Shown here piece after piece: positions 48,794 through 58,057 of a stretch of 64,000 nucleotides of DNA. Both the position numbers and the translations under genes were made by a program. Below the pieces are notes generated by a model. It ran no database searches and was not told the origin of the DNA. It saw nothing but the letters and a program-made list of their open reading frames with translations. Location: assembly GCA_949592205.1 (NCBI GenBank), contig CATIUR010000006.1, positions 65,964,001 through 66,028,000 of the forward strand. The letters are read 5' to 3'. Within the stretch, counting starts at the first letter, position 1; the number at the start of each line of letters is the position of its first letter. Source of the stretch: Helichrysum umbraculigerum (lineage: Eukaryota; Streptophyta; Magnoliopsida; Asterales; Asteraceae).

Positions 48794-49163
48794 TTAGTCT
48801 TCCAAGGGTATTTGTTGTAATAGTTAGTATTTCCATATGTTAAAAAAAAAAAAAAAAAAAGGGCGTATGACATTCATTTGCTTGTTACCCAAGGGGAATC
48901 GCCTTCATTAAAGAATATAAACATAATATTCTTTAAAATGGTTAAGTTTTTATTTGCAAAAACTAAGGGAAATGATAGTACATTAGGAAAATAAGCTTCA
49001 CAATAATAAGCTTAAGTCCTAAATATGATATGGTAGTAGGTTCAAATAAAGTTGCTTTAGAACTACAGCGGTCTATCAGGTATGTGTTTATATTTATTTG
49101 ATTATACACCTATATCCACAAGTTATAATTTGTCTATTTTATTGAAAATTTTAGATGGCTTCA
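48794..49163 (+). other. Sire-A pol-env spacer, first part
   Basis: An A18 tract at 48842-48859 lies about 50 bp after the pol stop; Sire-B has the equivalent tract at the same relative place. The remainder is AT-rich up to the Sire-B insertion. The last five bases (49159-49163, cttca) are the duplicated target. Confidence 0.7.
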
Positions 49164-49573
49164 TGTTTGTCCCTTACTTAGGATCTAGTACGAACCGAGT
49201 CACTCAATCGTTTGCGGAATCAACGATTAAGTTATACACTAAACACACGAACAATCAATACGCAATGAATATCAAACGAAACGTATTATATTGTATTATA
49301 ATCGGTCAGATTACAGAGATTTCGACTAATTGCGTTTAGGGTTTCGTCCTCCCTAAAACAGAAAACATAAAACGAATTTATACAAAATCTGCCACCTACG
49401 ACATCGCACGCTACGTCGCAGGCCCAAGCCCATGCGACGTAGACTACGTCGCAGGCCCAAAACCTGACGTCGCACCTGCGACGTTGCACGCTACGTCGCA
49501 GGAGTCAGGAATACTAAATCTAATTACAAACTACGAGCTAGACCAACTGACAGACACTAAACATGTACTAACA
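49164..49573 (-). repeat. Sire-B 3' LTR
   Basis: 410 bp, TG...CA in both orientations. Rich in ACGTCGCA and its complement (49388-49500). Differs from the 5' LTR at about 49279, 49392, 49398 and 49403. Confidence 0.93.
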
Positions 49574-49574
49574 A

Positions 49575-49587
49575 ACTCCCCCGTGTC
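49575..49587 (-). other. Sire-B polypurine tract
   Basis: On the minus strand gacacgggggagt abuts the 3' LTR. The core GGGGGAG recurs at several upstream sites in the element. Confidence 0.8.
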
Positions 49588-49613
49588 TTCAGCTTGGTCT
49601 TCAAAAATCTTCT

Positions 49614-50624
49614 TTAAACCCAGCCCGCAGGAAACTGGCCGTCGGCATGAATTCCATTAGCTACGCAAACAGTAACAACATTGTAAAACTGCTGTGCTAA
49701 ACGTCTGTTGAATTCATTCTTCTGACCAACACGAATCCGATTATCATAGAGTTTTCTTAAATCTTTTTCATGAAAATTAATCAAACTCATCGGATCATAC
49801 AGTCTAAACGTTGCTTGCCTCAAATTCCATATACCTCCAACTTCTGGCCACGGTTCAGAATCTGGAACGAAAGTAATAACCGCTTCGCCAGTCTGTGGAT
49901 CAAGTTCCCATTTTACAAGTCTTCTCAGAAAATAATAAGGAACTGATTCCAGAGGTATCTCAGTCAAACAGTTAGCAGGCGAATAGTGAACTTTAACCAA
50001 AGGCTTCCTGGTGACTGGATCAATCTTCCTTTTCCACGTATACCGAGTTCCCAACGTCGGTTTCAATTTCGAATAAGTCTTCGATAATACTTCCCGACGT
50101 AAACTTCTCTGAATGAACTCAGCATAATCATTTTCGAAAGGATTAATCAATTTAAGCTGAGCTAATCGATTAATCTCTCCTTTTGGCAACGTACTTAATC
50201 TATCAAAACGCATTCTGAAGTACTGAACTCCATCTTCTCTCTTAATCATGAACAGATTCCTCTGACACTTCCAGCTTTTAATAACACCGGTATAATTTCG
50301 ACTAACCCGGTACACTTGACATTTAACTGGAATAGGAACTGGATTTCGTCCCTTAGGCCACCATTTCTTGTTTCTCTCTCTCTTTTCTTCAGCAGTTAAT
50401 TTCTTCGCTGCTGAGTCCGGTGCCTGTGTCTCTGAAGCTGGAGTTGCAGCAGAACTTGATTCTCCATGTTGAGCTTTATCAGGACTCTCGTCTTCACTTG
50501 AATCAGATTCTATAATTGGTGCACCATCATAAGCTTCCCCAGATTGTGCATCATCATACGTTTCATCTGCATTCAACTGCTCTTCTTCAATCGAAACATC
50601 CTCATTCATCTCAAAAACATTCTA
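49614..50624 (-). pseudogene. Sire-B env-like gene, C-terminal domain
   Basis: 331 codons from ATG 50609, but in frame upstream a TAG at 50624-50622 separates it from MASGVGSEEET. An acidic N-terminal part (SDSSEDESPDKAQHGES) is followed by a Lys/Arg-rich domain with GDS-free motifs MIKREDGVQYFRMRFDRLST and LVKWELDPQTGEAVI. Both are shared with Sire-C (39061-39843 and 38791-39054). An acceptor-like catttatttag lies just before the MASGV frame (about 50660), so this may be a separate exon of the env-like gene. No membrane segment seen. Function unknown. Confidence 0.7.
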
Positions 50625-50660
50625 TGTTTCTTCCTCAGAGCCAACTCCACTGGCCATCCT

Positions 50661-52277
50661 CTAAATAAATGATAAGTCAGCGAATGAGTAGTCAACTGCC
50701 AGCGGTCTCGGTTGCCCTGGAATATCATCAACACAAAAATAATCCAAACGAGAAATATTTTCATTAACATTTTCAATTACAAGGTTGGGATTTACAGACG
50801 CAGGTTCACTTGACTCTAAAGTGGGTATCCCAGACCCATACTCCCCCGAGGCAAGTAACCTGCCTTCCAAAACATTAACCCTAAGCTTCGTATCCTCAAG
50901 CTCCTTAGACTGAACCTCGATCAACGCAGCTTGTTCAGCAATCTTCTCATCTTGAGCCTCCAGCTTTTGCTTCATCTGCTGCATATCTTCCATAATCTTT
51001 TGCATGAAAGCTGGAGTCGGTTGAATCTGAAAATCAGGTTGCAGCTGTGGATTGACTGGAGCTCGTGTTGACGAAGAGCGACGAACACGACGACGAGGAT
51101 GATAAGTTTCATCAGCAGAATCATCACCGTCTCATGTACGTTTCCCAGTATCCCTTGGAGGTACATACTTGCGTCCTGCCCGGATCCGACGCTGAATTCT
51201 TAGATATCTGAATGAATCGGAAAGCCTGATACGTTCCATCTCAGAGGGATGCGGAACAGTACCATCCGAATGCTCAGGCGTCGGACCCCCATCCTGAGGA
51301 CCTACATTGGCCGGTTCTTCGGAATCAGAACTCTCGACCGTGTCGTGAGATGCTGGATTGTCTGAGTCCACATGCCCGAACTGCTCGATGTTCTCCAATA
51401 GAGCATCTACATTCTCCCCCGCAGGTTGAACTGGAATGTTCACAAGCGGTTGCTGCTGCTGCTGAGGTACTGGAATATCCATATACTGAGGATCTGGAGG
51501 CGGTACATAATTTTCATCCACAATAGCACCGAATAAGGGAACATCCCTTGGTGCCTCGACCCCTTTCTCATACCCTGCACAAATAGTGAAAATCCAACTC
51601 ATCATCGGTGAAATCTTTAGCGGATGATCGATATCACCCTGTGCCTGAAGATCCGGATGATGACGATTGATGTGCAACTGTACAAATCTCGGATATAAAA
51701 TCCATTTCTGATCCCCGGCATTCGCATTATCAACCATAGCCTTGAAGATAAATCCCGAGAAGTTGAACGGCTTGTTGTATACCAACGCTAACATAGCAGA
51801 AGCCAGACTTCGGCTCATCCCATCCGTTCCACCTTTCCTATTCCCCAAGCAAACAATAATCACATACATCAAATATCTCCAGACGCGTGTGAGATTCGCT
51901 TTTCTATACTGATCAGAGGGAATCCCGAGATATCCTATCCGTTGCATAGCTCCAGTAACAAAAATATGATCAAAACCGATAGGCATATCCGGTTGATCAT
52001 TCAGCTGTAAAAGTTCCCGAATACTCTGTTCTGTAATAGTGATCTCCGTACCCAGAACGGTAGAGACCAATCGTCTAACGTCGTTATCAGTAACAACAGT
52101 CGCATTTCTCCAAAAAGGGTTGATCAGATTTCCAAACGCCATAGTGTTATCGGAAATGGCGTGGAATACCCTTGAACGTCTCAAAAACGCGATCATCTGA
52201 CGATACGGTGCAGCTTTATCAGAAGTGTCAGTAAGGTAAGCAGCCGTATTGTGACGAGCTTCGAAAATCAAAGCCAT
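50661..52277 (-). pseudogene. Sire-B env-like gene, N-terminal and coiled-coil parts
   Basis: The start is ATG 52277 (MALIFEARHNTAAYL); the frame is open further upstream but an acceptor-like AG lies two bases before this ATG. 381 codons run to TGA at 51134-51132, then the same frame continues to 50661. The N-terminal ~260 residues form a conserved globular-looking domain (FLRRSRVFHAI, VRRLVSTVLGTEI, WRYLMYVIIVCLGNRKGG, LYPRFVQLHI), then a Pro/Gln/acidic stretch, a basic patch and a predicted coiled coil (IMEDMQQMKQKLEAQDEKIA). The Sire-A start (63836) is homologous. The stop could be a CGA to TGA change. Proteins of this type follow pol in plant Sireviruses and are called env-like; no signal peptide or clear transmembrane segment is seen. 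Confidence 0.78.
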
Positions 52278-52322
52278 ATCTACAAGAACAGAAACAGATT
52301 GCAACTCGAAAAAGGTTAGCAA

Positions 52323-54346
52323 AAATGTTACATTTTTAAGAAAAACCTTTGTAGACTTCCTGGAACTAGCGACGTAGCCACTTACGTCGCATAAACACAG
52401 AGCGACGTAGAACTGTACGTCGCCTAAAATCAGAATAAATTAAAAAGCGACGTAAGGCCTGACGTCGCAGAAAATTCGAGCGACGTCAAGAGGGACGTCG
52501 CATTTTGCAATTTATTGTGAATTTAATCACTTTATTAAAATAGCGACGTAGAGTGGTACGTCGCATCGGACGTCGCAGTGAAAGCGACGTAGGGAAGGGC
52601 GACGTAGGAAATTAATAATAATTAATTAAAGCGACGTAGTCTACGACGTCGCAGCGTACGTCGCATTGACGAACATGCGTCCCCAACCCAGAAACCCTAA
52701 CCTTCGATTTTAGGGGTTTTCAAAATCAAACGCACTACAAGGTGCGGCTAACGATGGTGATCACGAAAACATAAGTTATAATAGTTACAACATCCAATTA
52801 ACCATCGAATTTAACCCAAAACCGAAACCCTTTAAACCCGTATCACATATATAGCAATTAAACGTAATATACACGGTGAAAAATGGTAAAATCGGTACCT
52901 AAGTGTGCGGAATAACGAGTAGATCAAAACTACGTAAGTGAATCGGAATGAAAACGGCTACAAATCACGAAAAATGCTCGAAAATTGCTACGTCGCAAAT
53001 CGCCAATGCTACGTCGCAGGGTACGTCGCACGTGAATAGTGAATAGTGTGACATGTTACGTCGCAGTTGAGACTATATATAGTCTAACCCTACATGCGAC
53101 GTAGACTGGGACGTCGCAGGCGACGTAGAGTGGGACGTCGCATAGAGCATTTTTGATCCAATTTTGAAATTTTCAAACCGTTTACTCGTTATTTTAGCAA
53201 ATAATTTCCAAATAACTCGTGACTTTGGAAAAATAACTCAGAATAAAAATAAAGCATAAAACAAAAAAATCTTTTTGGTATTTTCTTTAATTTTACAAAA
53301 AGTAAAAAAAATGAACAAAATAAAAATACTAACACTCTATTTTTGGTGACGGAGTTGAGTTGTCTGATTAGGGATCATATCGGAATAACATGCATTTATT
53401 AGGAATAGTAAGTGTTATTTCGATCATCAGTATATTTGTCCACTTTAAATTTACGTGGCACATTTAAAACACCTGTTATAAAAATTATTTCAAAACGATT
53501 ATTGGTATTGTTTGTCCACCTAAACACGTTACATCCATGTCTGTGAGTTAACATTTTATTGTTAATATGAATATTTCTCTGTGGTCCCCACCATAGATAT
53601 ACCCCTATAACTTAGACATGAACATAGTTTCTAAATTTAGAAAGAATATAAGAGAATCAATTTTAAGAATCAAGCCAGCGGTGACAGGTCTGTACTTGCG
53701 TACAACAGAGCAACATAACTTGATTCAGGTGTAAGCAAAACCAAACGCAGTCAAACCAAGTTTGTGGCGACCTTGTTTAGTACCTTAAATTTAAGACTTT
53801 GCAAGTACTTTGACTCACGTTTGCTTAGTTTTAAGAGTAAGCTGAATTGAGACCAGGTCTGCACTTACGTACAACAGAGGAAACAATCAGCATACTCCCC
53901 CAAAAGATCTCAGATATACGATCCAAAAATAGAAGTATGTCAAGCTATGCTAAGGAATTAAGACTTAGCGTCGTACATCACAAGGTGTTTACCACATGAT
54001 CATAGACATGTATTTAAATGACTTCTTAATATCTCAGAGACCGGTGTGTACCATGCCTACCAATACATCGTATGATGAAGATAATTTAGATAAAAACTGT
54101 TTTAAGTGTGTCAGATAAACCTACTGACACATCCAAGATAAACCTTAAAATTCCATTTTGTGCATGTCACCCGATGTACTATCATATCTCAAGTTGTTTA
54201 CAGACACAACTTCAACGTCTATTTTAAAAATGTAGCAACCTTGCGTTTTCTTTAATACTAAAGAGTATAAAGAGTGGCTGTTGCGATTTTTTTTTTTTTT
54301 TTTTTTTTTAAATTGACTTTAAAAACTTAAAAATCCAAGTCACAAA
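52323..54346 (-). other. Sire-B pol-env spacer
   Basis: From the pol end on minus: a long A-tract (T run at about 54289-54310 on plus), AT-rich sequence, two copies of a conserved 26-nt motif (53854-53879 and 53685-53710), a GGGGGAG tract at 53901-53894, and a leader (53145-52370) dense in GCGACGTA/TACGTCGC inverted pairs, ending at the acceptor-like AG before the env-like ATG. Confidence 0.75.
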
Positions 54347-57300
54347 TCATTTCTTTGACTGAAAGAACCTTAAACCTATCAGATTGACCAGTTCTATAAA
54401 ACGTGATCGCAAAAAGGCTTTTGTGAAAAGGTCCGCACACTGCTTAAGGGGATCTATATGTACGACATCTATAAGGTGTTTCTCAAAGCAATCCCGTATG
54501 AAGTGGAACCTAAGTTCAATATGTTTGGTCTTAGAGTGCTGTACGGGATTGTGTGTTATAGATATAGCAGCTGTATTATCAATGTAAATAGGAGTCATAG
54601 AGAGATTAAACCCGTAATCACGCAGCTGATGCTGAATCCAGAGAACTTGAGAACAGCAACTTGCAGCAACAACATACTCGGCTTCAGCTGTTGAAATAGC
54701 AACCGCAGTCTGCTTTTTGCACTGCCAAGAAACTAAGCGCGATCCAAGGAACTGACATCCTCCAGTAGTTGACTTCATATCTATCTTGCAGCCACCAAGA
54801 TCCGAATCCGAATAGGCAGTTAACTCGAAGTTTTTCTCGTTTGAATACCATAGACCCAGAGATGGCCTAAAAGCGAGATATCCAAAAATACGTTTTACTG
54901 CCTTCATATGAGACACCTTCGGATTTGCTTGAAATCGTGAGCAGAGAGAAACAGCAAACACTATATCTGGTCTTGAGGCAGTCAGGTACATGAGAGAGCC
55001 TATCATTGAGCGATAGTCTTTCTCCTTGCAATCTTCATCGTCCTCATTAGGTCCAAGATTGTGTCTTGCTTCAATTGGAGTGCCGTAGTGTTTACAGTTG
55101 AGCAATTCATATCGCTTTAACATGTCAGTGACATATTTTGACTTGTGGATATAAATTCCATTGTCAGATTGCTCAACCTGTAGTCCCAGAAAGAACGTAA
55201 GTTCCCCCATAGCACTCATTTCAAACTCAGATTTCATCAGTCTTTCAAAATCCTTGCACAACTGATCATTAGTTGATCCAAAGATTATGTCGTCCACATA
55301 GACCTGCACAAGTAACAAATCCGCTCCTTCCCGTTTGATGAAAAGCGTGCTATCAATCTGTCCTCTGTCAAAACCATTCTTCAGCAAGTACTTGGCAAGT
55401 CGCTCATACCAAAGTCGAGGAGATTGATGAAGACCATACAAAGCTTTCTTCAGTTTGCAAACATGATTAGGATGCTTTGGGTCTTCAAAACCAGGAGGCT
55501 GACACACATAAATCACTGCGTCGACATCTCCGTATAGAAAAGCACACTTTACGTCAAGTTGATACACGCGGAATCCTTTAAATGAAGCATAGGCTAGAAA
55601 AATCCGAATAGATTCCAAACGAGCAACAGGAGCGAAAACTTCATCATAGTCAATACCTTCTAATTGACTATATCCTTGAACTACTAGACGGGCTTTATTT
55701 CGAATAACAGCCCCACGATCATCCATTTTGTTACGGAAAACCCAACGAGTACCCGTCAAGTGAGCACCCTTGGGTAGAGGAACAATTTCCCAAACATTCA
55801 TCTTGTTTATTTGTTGTAGTTCCTCCTGCATAGCCTCGACCCAAGATGGATCTTTTAAGGCTTGTTCAACCTTTTTAGGTTCAATTTGAGACAAATGACA
55901 TGAATCGATATGAGCAATAAGTCCCAAAAGCTGCTGAGCTGAAGTCTGCTTTGCTTGCTGTCGTGTTTGAACAGATGCATGAGGATCACCAATGATATTA
56001 TCAATGGGGTGATCCTTATGTATACGAGTTTCTGGTATGGCACCTGGCACAAGATCTACACCCAGATTGTTCAAATCTCCCTCAGTTTCAGGAGTAGCAG
56101 CAGACTCAGGAGAGGCTAAATCTTCTTCTTCTACTTCATCTTCATGAGAAAATAAGTGAGATTAGGCCATTGTTTCCTCCATTTCATCTTCTTCTTGAGG
56201 TTCCTCTAAAGGAGGCATGTTTGGATCATATGGAAGCTCCTTTGTATAGGTATAAACTGTTTTAGAAGGAGCAGCCGAAGATGATGGAGTAGGAGATGGT
56301 GTTGATGGTGGTGATTTGGTAGTTGTTTGTGGTTGTGTGGGTGGTTGTGTGGGTGGTTGTGTGGGTGGTTGTGTGGGTGGTGGTGAAGGTGTAGGTGGTG
56401 AAGGTGTAGGTGTAGTTTGTGGAGGTGTAGGATTAGTCGGTGGAGGTGCGGGTGTTGCATTGGGATTTGGGTTGGATGGTTTATTATTAACAGGTGTATC
56501 TTGAGTAAGATCAAGCTCATGAAGTATAGAAACCAATTCTTCCGTTTCATCTTCTTCCGGAATATTGAAAGAGTTGAAGAGGTTTCCATAGTTGAAAAAC
56601 CAATCCGGACCTGTTCCTTGAGGAGGTTCCGTATACCTTAAACATTTCACTTCAAAATGCTCCTCAATCTGATTCGTTGATTTGTTAAAGACTCTTTTGT
56701 TCGGAGAGTTGACTGAATATCCAAGAAAAATCCCTTCAACAGCTTTATCACCAAACTTAGAGACCTTATCTTTTGTTATCATGATCAGACATGGACACCC
56801 AAATGGTTCTAGGAACTGCAGATTTGGCTTACGGTTATTGAAAAGTTCATAACACGTTTTGTTCTTTTTCTTAACCGTGAGTACTCTGTTGAGAACATAA
56901 CAGGCAGTATTTACTGCCTCAGCCCAGAAGATAATTGGTAACTTGGAGTCAGCTAACATAGTCCGAGCTGTCTCGATGATTGTCCTGTTCTTTCTTTCTG
57001 CAACTCCATTCTGTTGTGGAGTTCTTGGAGCACTAAATTGATGCTCAATACCTCTTGTAGCACAAAACAATTCGAGAGTTGAGTTCTTGAATTCAGTTCC
57101 ATTGTCGCTTCGTATCCTTTTCACCTTCAAGTTGCACAGATTTGCCAACTTGTCCAACAAATACACCAGAATCTCAGGAGTTTCCCCTTTTGTGGTCAAA
57201 AAGTAAACCCACGAAAACCTTGAGTAGTCATCAGTAACTACCAAGCAGTAAGACCGACCACCAATGCTCTTTGTAGAGACTGGACCAAAAAGATCCATAT

Positions 57301-57936
57301 GCAGTAGTTCCAATGGAGCATTTATGGAATTCACCTGCTTAGACTTATGGGACTTCTTACATAGCTTTCCTTTTTGGCAGGAGATACAGTCATCCTTTAG
57401 AGCAAATGACTGTTTCGGAACTCCTAGCACTAGGTCATTTTTAGTCAAGAAATTCATTTTTCGGAAATGAATATGTCCCATTCGTCTGTGCCAAAGCAGT
57501 GATTCCTTTTCAGAAGCCTTAGACAAGAGACACGTATATTCGTTCGAGGTCTCAACAGTTCTCATGTTCAAAATGTATGTGTCATTCTTTCTTGGTGCTC
57601 TCAGTAACATCCATTCTTCTGGAATGACATACCCAGGCTTCAGTATCACACACTCTGTCTTTGTGAACGCAGTGGTATAATCTTTATCACAGACCTGTGA
57701 AACACTTAGCAAGTTGTGCGTAAGCTGTTCCACGTAGTTCACATTTTCAAAACTAACATTGCCGTTAGTTAACGTTCCTCTTCCAGAAATGGTTCCCCCC
57801 AGTATCTCCAGCAAAAGCAACATATCCTCCTGCGTATGGTTTAATATCCACAAGAAGAGATACATCGCCTGTCATATGTCGCGAGCAGCCACTATCCAAA
57901 TACCATTCACTATCTTTAACGCGTTCTGACTGCTGC
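54347..57936 (-). pseudogene. Sire-B pol (protease, integrase, RT, RNase H), one frameshift and one stop
   Basis: On minus: protease WYLDSGCSRHMTG (about 57900), a 1-nt frame change in a G run near 57797, then 57865-56162 with pre-integrase zinc region (WHRRMGH...CISCQKGK), integrase core (DLFGP, RSDNGTEF, QQNGVAERKNR), and a Pro/Thr/Gln linker with tandem PPTQ repeats (about 56385-56330). TAA at 56164-56162 is followed in the same frame by RT (YVDD at about 55300-55289) and RNase H (SDSDLGG, SKTKHIELRFHF) to 54347. The family normally encodes one long frame. Only two lesions separate it from being open. Confidence 0.88.
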
Positions 57937-58057
57937 AACACACAAACGAAGGAGATTAGTGAGAAACGGTGACCCAAGCCTTTACAGACATAGGTCGACC
58001 GTGGTCATCAACAATAATCACGTCAGATAGGATTTTATTTTTAAACAAATTAGAATT

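Noticed and set aside
49286..49489. Cys/Val/Ala-rich 67-codon frame in the Sire-B LTR (also 61428-61631)
   Set aside because: Product of ACGTCGCA repeats in both LTRs, with no independent support.
54384..54694. Frames on + opposite Sire-B RNase H
   Set aside because: Antisense shadows of a well-supported pol domain.
56206..56641. His/Leu-rich and Gly/Cys-rich frames over the Sire-B linker
   Set aside because: Frame-shifted or antisense readings of the PPTQ repeat region.
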